Assembly: GCF_009905375.1 (NCBI RefSeq)
Contig: NC_133648.1
Location: 27,826,980 to 27,890,979, forward strand
From: Apium graveolens
Taxonomy: Eukaryota; Streptophyta; Magnoliopsida; Apiales; Apiaceae
DNA length: 64,000 bases
Reading direction: 5' to 3'
The notes under the pieces are model-generated. The model saw nothing but the letters and a program-made list of their open reading frames with translations, was not told where the DNA came from and did no database searches. Position 1 is the stretch's first letter; the number at the start of each line of letters is the position of its first letter. Shown here in pieces: positions 21,749 through 33,448 of this stretch. The translations under genes and the position numbers were made by a program.

Positions 21749-24700
21749 CTATTTTCTTGAAGATCTGGATCTCTTTCCAAGCTTCCTGTTGTTTTCTTCT
21801 ATCTGATTTTAGAGCTGTCTGTGAAATTCCAGTTCATCAGATTCTGAGAGATTTAGCATTTCTTGCATTTCCAAAAGAGCCTCATTGCTAGAGATGCTCA
21901 ATTGGTCTTCTAATCTGAAGAATCTTCTAACTCCTTTATCATCCATGAATTCCATCAGCCAGTAGGGCTTTAGATGCACTCTACTCCCCGTGTAAGGAAT
22001 AGTTAGAGTCTTTGGGAGTGCATCTTTGGCTCTAATACTCCTCAGTTCTTCAATCTTCTTTAGAACAAGTCTTCTAGCTGTCTGTTGCGCATATGTCGTG
22101 TACTTGATGATTTCATGAACAAAACACCTTGGTAGATTTTACTTAGTGAAATTGTAGCACTCGACGGATAAGGATTATAGTCCCAACGGATAACTTATTT
22201 TAGTCCCGACGAATGATGACTTATTATCCATCGAGTGAGTAGCTTATGTAACAATAAGTTTGTAGCACATTTCTGCATACACATTTTTTAGAATCTGTAG
22301 TAGTACTTAAGTCATGATTGACTGTAACTAGATATGCAGAATAGGTTGATTAATTGTACATAGATGATGTCTTGTAATTCTGCATAAATGAAATAGAGTC
22401 AAGTGCCTGATTGCTACCCGATGGATAAACAACAATGAATTCGACGGATGATCAATAACTCAACGGATGATCATGAACCTGATGGATAAAGAATTCAAAT
22501 ATTTGTTGATAGTGACAACACAGTCACATGCGTCGAGTGGATGCAAATGGAATGTGGTATCCTATTCAACTGGGTTTTTGAGAACAAAGAAGCATTACCA
22601 TTTCCATGCTATTATAAAGATATTCAAAAATGCTGGAATAGAGTAATGAAGTATCATTGTATTAGACTTGATAGTTTTGTTTTATTATCCTGTCTTATTA
22701 CTTTGTAATCTTGGTAATATATAAACCAAGAAGCAGCAAATAGAAAGGTATCTGAGATATTAGCTGAGAAACATTTGTAAGCTGTATTCTTAGCATTTCT
22801 CTGCATTCTTAGTTGTTCAATATTTGTAAGCAGCTGTGAGCTTTTTGCACACAGAGTTCTCTCGATATATATTATATATCTCTGGTGGAATCATTCAAAT
22901 CCACCAGAAAGTTTTTAAAGACTCTTATTTTTAATTACTTGTGATTTGATTCATTTCAAGTAACTATTCCGTATTGTGCTAATCAATTCACACTTATATA
23001 TACATATTAGAGTTAGAACTTTTTTATTCAAGAAAAAGTTTCAAGAATTCCATTCAACCCCCCTTCTGTAATTGTTGTTACATTGTTAAGGGACTAACAC
23101 TGTCACATTGAATCCAAAGTTCTTCTTGAAGGATGAATAAACCTTTATCGGCACAGATTGGCTTTCCTGAAGGATCCTGTGAAGTGGCCACTGTATCTCT
23201 TTTCCTCCCTTGTACTTGAATACTAACCTTTCCGGTAGAATCCTGTAAGCATCAATCCCTCTAACTTCTTCCAGTTCATCTAGATAGAGGTTTAAATCTG
23301 AGAATTCCTTAATGTCACAGATGTACATGATGTCTCCCTTGTTGACTTTGGTTTGAGCTTTAGTTAGGGACTTGGATCTGAGAGTTGAGGGCTTCAGTTT
23401 CTTGACTGCTCTGGTCTTTGTCTTCTTTGGCTTCATGAAGTGAGGTAGATTGAGTTCAGGTATTGGTAGACTATCCCAGTCTATTAGTTCATCCATTGGA
23501 ATGATAGGTTTACCATGGAAATTCTTGGATGGATCTATCTTGAATTCTTCATGTGCCACAGAGGGTATGGATGTTTGAGTTGTTGTAGAAATAGACTCTT
23601 TGGGAAATTACCCTTCCATCTCCTCATCACTAAAATCCAACCTTCTCTTGATTCTTTGCTTGTACCTTGGCTTCTTTGTTAGTGGAGGTTCATTTTGCAT
23701 TACTTGATCTTGAGATTCAATAACTTCAGATGGTTGTGCAGAAATTTGTTGTGTGGGTTTCACAGCTTGTAACTTGGCCAAGATAGTAGCTTGCTCCTTC
23801 TTTTGTTTGACCTTTTTAGCATCTAGAGCAGCTTGCTTCTTTTTTTACTTCAATCTTGCCTTTTCTTCTCTCTTTGCTTCAGCAAATTGAGGGTGTCCAG
23901 CCACCTCACAAATTTCCTTACCATTCCTGAAAACTTTAACAATTCTTCTTTTCAATGCTGAATCAGCTAAATCCTTGTAAAATGCTATAGACCTGGCCAA
24001 CAGCTTCTTCTCATCAGGCTTTGGTGTCTCATACACTGTGTCTAAGAGATTCTTTAGTGAAGATTTTGGATAGTTCACCTTTGGCTTCAAAATTAGCTTA
24101 GCCTTTGGAGATTTGATGCAGGATGGCTGTCCTCTTTCCAGATTATTCATGCTCATATCATTCACAGAGATTTGCCTGACTTGAGAGTGATGAATGGCTG
24201 ATTTTTCTGGCTTCTTTACTAGCCCAAATCTCTTTTGAATATCCTCATCAATTTTCTCCCAGTTGATTGGGCTCAACTGCTTCTTCTCAGTTGCTCTCAA
24301 TGTGGCTGCTGCTTCATTAATCTGATCAATGTTGTCTTTAATTGGTGGCTTGGTGAAAGCAATTGTAGGCACAATTACTTTGCTAACTTGAATATTGAGC
24401 TATATCTCCGCCTCACTTGATCCTTTCTCCCCCTTTTTGTTATCATCAAGTTGTGTGGAAGGGAGTTGAGCAGCCACCAACTGTTGGAGTAGTGCAGTCT
24501 GAGCTTCTTGATTGTTAAGTATCTTGGCCATTGACTTCCCTACAGCAGATAGTCTTGAGTCCATGGCCTCAACTTTCTTATTGAGATCAGCCTCCTTCCT
24601 TAGCTTTTGAGCAATTTCAGTTATGGTGGTTGCAGGGAGTCTAGCATCCATCCTTTCTATAATATCTTGCTTGACTTCAGAAATTTCCTGCTTCATTGCA

Positions 24701-27272
24701 TCCACACTCTGACTGTGTTGGAGGGCTTGAATTTTATGCAGCTGGAGTGCTTCAAGATGTGCTGTGAGTAGCTTCTTTGTGCTAGCATTAGAAGATGCCT
24801 GAATGGCTGCTTGGGTGTCATGATTTAGCTTGGACAAAGTTGATTGGAGATGTGAGTAAGAACATTCTTTTGTAAGCATCCAAGCAGGAATAGCTGCATC
24901 TCCCCCTATGCCCATGTTGTCTTCCTCATCATCCCCATCAGCATCCCCACAAAAAGCTTCATCCAGTTCAAAATCACTGGCAATGTTGGAAGGCATAACA
25001 GTGATTGCATCCTTTGCTCTTTGTAAAGATTGTGTAGTATGCACCAAGTTCAGCAATCTTTCAGCCTCCTCATTGCCCTGTACAGCTAGAGTTTGGTAAG
25101 CTGTCACAGGGTGAGTAAATGTCTCAGCATCCAGGGAAATAAAATCTATAACAGCTTGATATTCTTGCTGAAATAGCCTTTCTTTTTCTGCATGATTGAC
25201 ATTCATTGACTCACTTGCAATGGTTTCCATCCTTATTACTCCTATACCTGCATTTCTCTCTTGATCTCTCTTTTATTGCATCAAGGTCTCACCTTGGCTC
25301 CCCACCCTCACACCCTCACCTTCACCATCTAAGTGGAACTCCTCATACTCACTTTTGCCAATCCTGAAGAAATGGATTGCATTTGTTCATTCTTTTCCTC
25401 TCCTTTTTCCTGGGAGCATCCCGGACTCTCACTCATTTCACTCTCTTCCCTCAATCCTAGGAGTGATTGCACTACCACTAAGTCTTTTGCACTTGTAATA
25501 ATTGATAAAATTTGAAGCTGTGCAGAGACACTCGACAGCTAAGGGATATCCGTCGGGTTAGCAGTTTGACTATCCGACGGATAATTGCTGTTAAGCTTAT
25601 CCGTCGGGATAGAATCACCACTCGACGGATGAACAATATCCATTGAGTGAGTAGAAATGAATGAGTTTGGAGTGGAAACTATTGTGGACTCTGTGCAGAT
25701 TGATGAGAAATTTGACACAGATGTCTCAACAGTTTCAGAAAGAAATGGCAAGTGAGCCAACAAATCATCTAGAAGATGATGCTCACTTGCTTGGATTTTT
25801 GGCTTCTCCAAAATAATTAAAGATGGAGAATTTGGAAGTGATGTGTTTATCATGTCAACATCTAAAGAGTGTGTGGGAGAATTTAGTGTTTCAGAGGCTT
25901 CAATTGTTAGAGATTTTGGCTGTGACTCCACATTTATTGGAGCCACATCAACCTGACTTTGAGAAGATGCAGTGACTTTGTCTTTAGCACCAGTTTGCAC
26001 AGTGTGTGAACCCTGTGCATCTCTAAGGGTCTTTGATTTCTTCTTTCTAGTATAATTTTGGGGTGAGCTTGTGTCCCTTACCCTTTTGGCCTGGGCTCTT
26101 GGCTGAGAGCTTTGTTCAATAGTCACATCCTTTAGGGAGGATGCAACTAGTAATGAGCTTATATCCTTATTAAGCACTACAGTTTATTGGGAAACTGCAA
26201 TGTGGCTAGGCTGGGAAACACTCACCTCTCCAACCTTATCCTTAGGGTTTCTTTGATGTTCACCATGTCCCTCACCTTTCTTACCCACCTTCACACTCCC
26301 CTCTTTTGGTTTGGTGGATTTTACAACTGGAATCTTTTGAGAGACACCAGAGGGGGCTTTCTTTGTCTTTATTTTTGAAATTTTGGGTTTGGCAGCTTGG
26401 GTAGGCAACTGTTGGGTCAATGATACAGTTGCCATAGCTACACTAGAATGCAAAGAAGTTTGTGAGGCTGGAAGAGTACGGACATTTGAAATTACCTCAC
26501 TTACCTGAGGTGCCTCAATAACTGGAAAATAGAAGAGTGTCACCTCTTTGTGATGGTTTGCCCTGTTCAAATCTGCAATGATTCTCCTTTCTTGAACCCA
26601 ATAATCTAATTTGTTGTTTGGGTTCTCAAGCACAATATCCTCAGAGAGCTGGTTAGCAAGCATCATTAAAAATCTAGCATAGTAAACATTCTTACCCCTC
26701 TTATTTAGCTCCCCTAACTTAAACCCCAACTCAAATATGACAAGATCACTAAAGTTGAAAAATTTATCAGTTACTAGCATGTAAAGCATGTTGAGCATAA
26801 AGATATTAACTGAATCAAAATTGCTAATTTTACCAGAAAATACCTTAGTAACTACATCACACAGATAACTCCATTCTTTCCTAAGACCCAATCTTCTAAT
26901 CTCACTTAATTTAGAAGTAGAGAGTGCATAGCCCATGGAATTAAGTATATTAACAATGTCAGTGTCTGTGTGTGGAGAAGTTACAGTATTATCAGGAATT
27001 TTGAAACATGCTTTAACAATATCACTATTAACACAGAATTCCTTACCTTTAATAGTGAAGGTGATAGTCTTATCAGTTGAGTTGTATGTTGCAGTCGTCC
27101 ACATTTCTTCAACAACCTCACAGAAAATGGTGGGTGATTCCAGCATGGCATAGTTGAGTTTGCAGTTCTTCACAAAATCCATCATTTTGTGGTAGTCCCC
27201 AGACTGCTGAATCCCCTTGTTCACTAAAGCCGTGAAGTTGTTCTTCTCATAGATAAATCTAGTTTGAGACAT
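21749..27272 (-). pseudogene. ORF3 of copia element B (unknown function), interrupted by solo LTR S2
   Basis: The best-preserved copy of the extra 3' ORF. A 362-codon frame (27272-26184) covers the N-terminal domain: blocks AMLESPTIFCEVVEEMWTT, NSDIVKACFKIPDN, SEIRRLGLRKEWSYLCDV and YWVQERRIIADLNRANHHKE. The start ATG used in A reads ACT here, leaving the Met at 27272. A Lys/Ser/Thr-rich frame (26177-25539) contains IPTD, YPSD and HPSS from the 11-bp motif. A 276-codon frame (25230-24400) is acidic, then coiled-coil-like (about residues 130-250), ending DDNKKGEK. A 175-codon basic frame (24372-23845) and a 157-codon frame (23559-23086) follow. S2 (22083-23099) then interrupts it. The C-terminus runs 22077-21749, ending RSSRK-stop. 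No transmembrane segment is visible. The low-complexity middle and charged coiled coil suggest a binding or scaffold protein; that is inference. Confidence 0.8.
22083..23099 (+). mobile_element. Solo LTR S2 (1,017 bp, TSD CTGTC), A/B family, inverted relative to B
   Basis: It starts TGTTGCGCAT and ends GACTAACA, with exact TSD CTGTC (22078-22082 and 23100-23104). Read on the plus strand it is an A/B-type LTR: CTCGACGGATAAGG start region, TATA near 22714-22728, altered stem-loop at 22882-22907 and CCCCCTTCTGTAATT end. It lies inside B's ORF3 and breaks it. The uninterrupted sequence is seen in A near 3800. Confidence 0.92.
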
Positions 27273-27762
27273 GATCTTGATGACTGGTGCAGTTGTTAGA
27301 GAGTAAAAACTTGCAGAGAGAGACTAAGTGCTTTTGAGAAAGAGAGAAGTTAGAGCAGATGATTTTAGAATGATAAAAGAAAAGCAATGAAAATGAATTA
27401 TGCTTTTATATTATCTCAAAAATAACTGTCAAAAATAATAAAGTAAAATAAAGTAACCAATAAGAATTGCCCAAAATAGCCGTTTAAAAATAAACTGTAA
27501 AAATTCCATCAATTATCCGTCGTGTTGTGCTTACAAACTGTAAGTATACTCGATGGATAATGTTCAGAGAATCAACGACTAAGAATAAAACAATTCGACG
27601 GATGAGGATTAATCAGTTATCCGTCGAGACATAAAATATTCCTGAAAAATAATTGATTTTATTAACAAAATGTCTACCGACGGATGATCAAACTCGATGG
27701 ATAATGATCATCCGTCGAGATTTAAATTTTGACTTAGCCAAAATTTCATCCAAGACTGAAAA
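27273..27762. other. Spacer between ORF3 and pol of B, dense in motif copies
   Basis: No ORF. Seven copies or variants: 27514-27522 (TATCCGTCG), 27549-27558 (CTCGATGGAT), 27594-27604 (TTCGACGGATG), 27618-27628 (TATCCGTCGAG), 27677-27685 (CCGACGGAT), 27693-27702 (CTCGATGGAT) and 27709-27719 (CATCCGTCGAG). The last two form an inverted repeat with 10-bp arms and one mismatch. S3 is inserted at the end of the spacer. Confidence 0.7.
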
Positions 27763-28789
27763 TGTTAGGAATATATGTGCATTAGTTTGATGATATATTT
27801 AACAAAACACTTAAGTAGAAGTTTAGTGTTTGCAGCCTCAACGGATAAGACCATCTTGGCTATCCGTTGATGGTGCAGCTTTACTTAGAAATAAGTCTAG
27901 TGTTGCAGCACATTTCAGTCTCTGTATTTAAGATATAATTCTTAGAAGTTGAGAGAAAATATAAGTCATGTTGACTACCAGAAGATATGCAAATAGGAAG
28001 GCCAATTGTAAATATTTCATGCCTTGTAATTTTGTATAAATGAAGTGGTATCAACGGATGTCTTAAAGACCTTCAACGGATGAGAAACAAAGCTTCAACG
28101 GATGTCTCTAAAGCTTCAACGGATAGAGCTTCAACTGCTAACACATCAACGGATAAAGCCATCAACGGATGAAGGCTTCAACGAATGTTCTGTTAAATAG
28201 CAGTTGATAAGTGGTAGTTGTAACAGCAGACAGAGGCACATGGGTTGTCAGAGATAACTGAAATGTGGAAGCCTAATTTCAGGAACATCAGAAAAAGCAG
28301 CCGTTCTACTCTAGTACAAAGAGGCAATAGTCAACAAAGTACTTGAGTGATATGGAGAAGAAACAAGTGGAGAACTTATTTTATTATTGTATTTTTATCT
28401 TTGTCTTCACTTGTACACTTGGTGATATATAAACCAAGTAGCAGCTAGTAATTAGATGAGAATTTTTTCCAGTGCTGTTTAGAAAAATCTTGAGAGAAAA
28501 ATTATCTAGTTTGTACTAGGATGCAGCTGTGATCAACATCTTGAATCACAGATTTTATGAAATACCATCTCTGGTGGAACAATAATCCACCAGAAAAGTT
28601 TTTTAAGGTCTGTTGTGTTCTTTATATTAGTGCTTGAATATATATCTGTCTGTATTAGCTTAAAGCAATTCACACACTTGTTTATCTTGAACACAAAGCC
28701 TTCAAAACTGCTCAAAACTTGAAAAAGTTTTGAGATTTACATTCAACCCCCCTTCTGTAAATCTCATTGTTAGTCCACTAGGAATAACA
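27763..28789 (+). mobile_element. Solo LTR S3 (1,027 bp, TSD GAAAA), sister copia family
   Basis: TGTTAGGAAT...GGAATAACA with exact TSD GAAAA (27758-27762 and 28790-28794). The layout follows the A/B LTRs (TATA near 28421-28435, stem-loop 28571-28593, CCCCCTTCTGTAAAT end), but the sequence is diverged and its repeated motif is TCAACGGATG, not CCGACGGATG. Fragment G (52607-53290) belongs to the same LTR family. Confidence 0.9.
28051..28186. repeat. TCAACGGATG motif array in S3
   Basis: Seven direct copies: 28051, 28073, 28095, 28115, 28146, 28162 and 28178 (the last TCAACGAAT), many preceded by CT. There is one more at 27838 and one inverted at 27862-27870. Spacing is about 16-31 bp. It occupies the place of the motif clusters in the A/B LTRs. 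Confidence 0.85.
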
Positions 28790-28844
28790 GAAAAATTAAT
28801 TAAATTTCTGGCTGCATTACAACTTGCAAATTATCTATGAAGAT

Positions 28845-31800
28845 TCAAGAGTAATTTAGCATACCTAACTCACCTACCAACCTTGAAAAGGTGGATTCAT
28901 CCAGTGGCTTGGTAAATATATCTGCAAGCTGCTTTTCATTTGGAAAAAAATATAGTTCCCCAGTACCATTCATTACATGTTCACTTATGAAGTGGTACTT
29001 GATGTCTATGTGCTTTGTTCTTGAATGCTGTACTGGATTTTCAGTGATGGCAATTGCACTTGTATTATCACAGAAAATAGGAATTCTTTCCACTTGCAGA
29101 CTATAGTCTAGCAATTGTTTTTTCATCCACAGAATCTGTGCACAGCAACTGCCAGCAATAATATATTTAGCTTCAGCTGTAGAAGTAGAAACTGAATTTT
29201 GCTTTTTACTGAACCAGGACACAAGCTTGTTTCCTAGAAATTGACAGGTTCCTGTTATACTTTTTCTATCAATTCTGCAACCTGCATAATCTGCATCTGA
29301 ATAACCAATTAGAATCTCTAGGGTACCAAATGCCAAGTTTTGGTGTTCCCTTGAGATATCTGAAAATTCTCTTAATAGCTACTAAGTGAGATTCTCTAGG
29401 ATCAGCCTGAAATCTAGCACAAAGACATGTAGCAAACATTATATCTGGCCTACTAGCTGTTAAGTACAGAAGTGAGCCAACCATGCCTCTATAACTTGAA
29501 ATATCCAGAGACTTTTCAGTAGTGTTTAATTCAAGCTTAGTTGCAGTGGCCATGGGAGTTTTTGCAGATGTGCAATCCATTAGATCAAACTTCTTTAAAA
29601 GATCATAAATGTATTTAGTTTGACTAATCAATATTCCATCACTAACTTGCTTAACTTGCAAACCAAGAAAGTAAGTTAGTTCTCCCATCATGCTCATTTC
29701 ATACTTACTTTGCATCAATTTGGCAAACTTTTTGCAAACTTTTTCATCTATAGAGCCAAAAATAATGTCATCTACATAAATTTGAACAAGTATACTAGAG
29801 CCATTTACATTTCTAAAGAATAAGGTTTTGTCTACAGTACCTCTAGTGAAGTGATTCTCTAAAAGAAACTTTGACAAAGTGTCATACCAGGCTCTATGTG
29901 CTTGCTTCAGTCCATAAAGTGCTTTCAAATGATAGTAGACATATTCTGGAAAATTTGGATCTTCAAAACCAGGAGGCTGACTGACATAGACTTCCTCCTC
30001 CAAATCTCCATTTAAGAAAGCACTTTTGACATCAATTTGATAGACCTTGAAATTGGCATGGGCTGCATAGGCTAAGAAAATTCTGATGGCTTCAAGTCTT
30101 GTAACAGGAGCAAAAGTTTTATCAAAATCTATTCCTTCTTATAGACAGTAGCCTTTAGCAACCAATCTAGCTTTGTTCCTGAGTACTATGCCATTTTCAT
30201 CCATCTTGTTTCTGAATACCCATTTTGTGTATATTGGATTCTTTCCTTTAGGCTTGGGTACCAGCTTCCATACCTTATTACTTTCAAATTGGTTTAGCTC
30301 CTCCTACATAGCTAAAATCCAATTAGGATCCAACAAAGCTTCTTCTACCTTCTTTGGTTCTTCCTTAGAGAGGAAGCTGCTATATATACATTCTTCTTGA
30401 GTTGCTCTCCTTGTTTGAACTCTAGAAGATACATCACCAATGATGAACTCAAATGGGTGATCCTTTGTCCATTTCCTTTGTTGAGGTAGATTAGCTCTAG
30501 ATGAAGAGACCTCATTGTTATCTTGATGTGTGATTGAGTTTTGATTATTAGAAACTCCCCCTGAGTTAATGGATCTTTGATTTGAGAAAGGGGAACTTTC
30601 TGTAAGTGATCTATTCTGACTTTCAGCTTCTTTTGATGACCCGACGGATGGTGAATTTTGAGTACCGACGGATGAAGCTGGTTATCTCCCGACGGATAAA
30701 GCAGATTGTCTCCTGACGGATGAAGCATTTTGTAACTCAACAGATGTCGAATTTTGTGCCTCATTGGTAGTGGATTTTTCTGCATTATCCTTTGATACTA
30801 TTTCTTGATCACTTTCATCACTAACCATCTCCACATTTTCAAATTTGAGGCTCTCATGGTAATCTCCATCTTGCAGTCCTTCAATCTTTTTATCATCAAA
30901 CACAACATGTATTGATTCCACAACAATGTTGGTTCTCAGATTGTAGACTCTGTATGCTTTACCAACAGCATATCCAACAAAAATTCCTTCATCTGCTTTA
31001 GCACCAAACTTCCCATTCTGATCAGTTTGATTTCTCAAGATATAACATTTGCAGCCAAAGACATGAAGAAAATTTAGAGTTGGCTTCTTGTTCTTGAACA
31101 ATTGATAGGGAGTCATGCATTTTGCTTGATTAACCAAAGAAATATTCTAAGTGTAGCATGCAGTATTTACAGCTTCAACCCAGAAATATGTTGGTAACTT
31201 AGATTCTTCAAGCATTGTTCTTGCAGCTTCAATAAGTGATCTGTTCTTTCTTTCTACTACCCCATTTTGTTGTGGACTCCTTGCTGCTGAAAACTCATGC
31301 AAAATCCCATTTTCTTCACAAAATGCTCTCATGACAGAATTCTTGAACTCAGTTCCATTGTCACTCCTGATTCTTGTAACTTTGAAATCAGGATGATTGT
31401 TGACTTGCCTTATCTGATTGATGATGATTTCACTAGCCTCATCTTTAGACTTACGGAAATATGTCCAAGAGAACTTTGAGAAATCATCTACAATTACTAG
31501 GCAAAATCTTTTCCTTGTGATGGACAACACATTGACTGGTCCAAACAAATCCATGTGTAGCAGTTGCAAAGGTTCTTCAATTGTTGAATCAAGCTTCTTT
31601 CTGAATGATGCTTTAATTTGCTTTCCCTTTTGGCAAGCATCACACAGTCCATCCTTAGAAAACTCCACTTGAGGAATGCGTCTAACCAGTTCTTTCTTTA
31701 CAAGTTCATTCATGGTCTTGAAGTTTAGATGGGATAGCTTCTTGTGCCATAGCCAACTTTCATCTTGACTTGCTTTACTGAGAAGACAAGTGACAGATTC

Positions 31801-32169
31801 TGCATTTGATGAGTTAAAGTCAGCTAAGTACACATTCCCTTTTCTCACTCCAGTGAGAACCACTTTGTTGCTTTTCTTGTTTGTCACAACACAGGCTTCT
31901 GAGTTGAAGGTTACTGAATTGCCTTTATCATACAACTGGCTGATACTCAACAAATTATGCTTGAGACCATCCACTAAGGCAACCTCCTCAATGATGACAT
32001 TGTCTTTTGAAATCAAGCCATATCCCACATTATAACCCTTGTTGTCATCTCCAAAAGTAAAACTTGGGCCAGCTCTCTCCTTGAACTCTGTGAGCAGGGT
32101 AGAATCACCAGTCATGTGTCTTAAACATCCACTATCCAAGTACCACAGATTCTTTATGTTTCCCTGCAC
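28845..32169 (-). pseudogene. pol of copia element B: protease, integrase, reverse transcriptase, RNase H
   Basis: The 340-codon frame (32169-31147) has the protease site LDSGC (D12), integrase zinc residues H142, H147, C176, C179, and the catalytic triad D207, D270, E306. It ends where A has Gln (CYTQN). The next frame (31137-30682) holds the IN C-terminus and an SSV/SVGR linker. A stop replaces Gln in the RT N-terminal block near 30140. The 30003-29269 frame has RT with YVDD at residues 76-79 and the [11 protein letters not shown] block. RNase H lies at 29336-28845 ([15 protein letters not shown]-like STAEAKYI, ADIFTKPL). The integrase and RT active sites are all still readable, unlike ORF integrity. 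Confidence 0.92.
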
Positions 32170-32183
32170 ACATTAAAATCAAA

Positions 32184-33443
32184 TCAAGTTGATTTTGGTA
32201 ACCAAGTTTCCTTGGGTCCTGCCTTGTTAGCTTTCTTCTTCTGTTTCTTAGGTTTGATCTCATTTGACTTGGGGATATCAGATTCATCCTTAGTCATTTG
32301 AGTTGAACCTTTGAAACCATTCATTACAACAGAATTATCTTGCACATTTTGATTAACAGGAAATGGCACTCTACTTGTAAACATGTTGTTCCAGTAGGGC
32401 ATGTTAAATGGCATTTGAGGCATACTAAATGCAGCATAATAAGGATTAGGTGCAAATGGCATATTAGCAAGTTGTTCATTCATATTCTGTGTAGACAAAG
32501 CATTCATAGGCATAGAAGGCATGGCATTCATGTTGGGAAAAGGAGGTGGCATAGATATGGAAGTGGGCATGGCAGTTTTGCAATTAACAGACAGATGATT
32601 TACACTACCACACTTAACACAAATTTTTCTTGGAGCATACTTATCAGGTGTGTGGTTGTTATGTTTGTTAATCCCCACTTTACCATTTCTATTGTTTTTC
32701 TTTTTAGCCTATGTTTTAACCTCAATCTTTTCTAGTCTGTCATTCAATTATTTGATAGACAGATGTCCAACATTCACTTTCTTCTCCTTCCTCACTTGAC
32801 TAGATTCTCCTGAAATGAAGTTTTGGAAACTGATCCATATTTTTCATTTAACTTGGCAAGTTTGGCTTTACTCACAGGTTTGCTTACAGCCGACAGATGA
32901 GGATTTATGTCACTCGACAGATAATCCTTTTGGTTATCCGACGGATGATTCTCATCATCCGTCGAGTCCACATCTGTTAGCAATCCTTCAACCAAATGGG
33001 ATTCCAGCTTCTCCTGACTCTTCTTCCAGGCTGCATCACAAAACGACTCAATACGTTGAACTTTGGTGATTTGAGCATGAACATCTCTAGATGTTTTCCA
33101 TGCCTTAATCACCTCATGTTCTCGTTCAAGTTGTTTCTTCAAGATCTCTTATTTCTTCAAGTACTCAGTTAACTCATCCTTAGCAATTTTACACTCAATT
33201 CTTAATTTTTCAAATTTAATAAACTGAGATTCTAGCACATTATTCCTCTCACTTAAAAACAAATTGTTTTCTTTGATTTTAGCATTTTCCTTAGTAAGAG
33301 ACTTAATTGTAACACACAAATGATATAATTCTGTAGACATGCCATTTATTGCATCATTACACTCAGCTTTAGATAAATGTGCAAGGTTAGTGGTGATTAC
33401 CTGATTACTTGAAGAACTTGTCTCTGTTTCATCAGACTTGGCC
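32184..33443 (-). pseudogene. gag of copia element B, C-terminal part
   Basis: This continues the gag interrupted by gypsy element C. In sense order: a coiled-coil-like part (33443-33149; AHLSKAECNDAI, LFLSERNNVLESQF); a frame 33142-32792 with FCDAAWKKSQEKLE and NHPSDNQKD (the motif again); and 32678-32184 with knuckle 2 intact (CVKCGSVNHLSVNC) and a Met/Pro-rich tail. Several stops separate the frames. Confidence 0.85.
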
Positions 33444-33448
33444 ATTAG

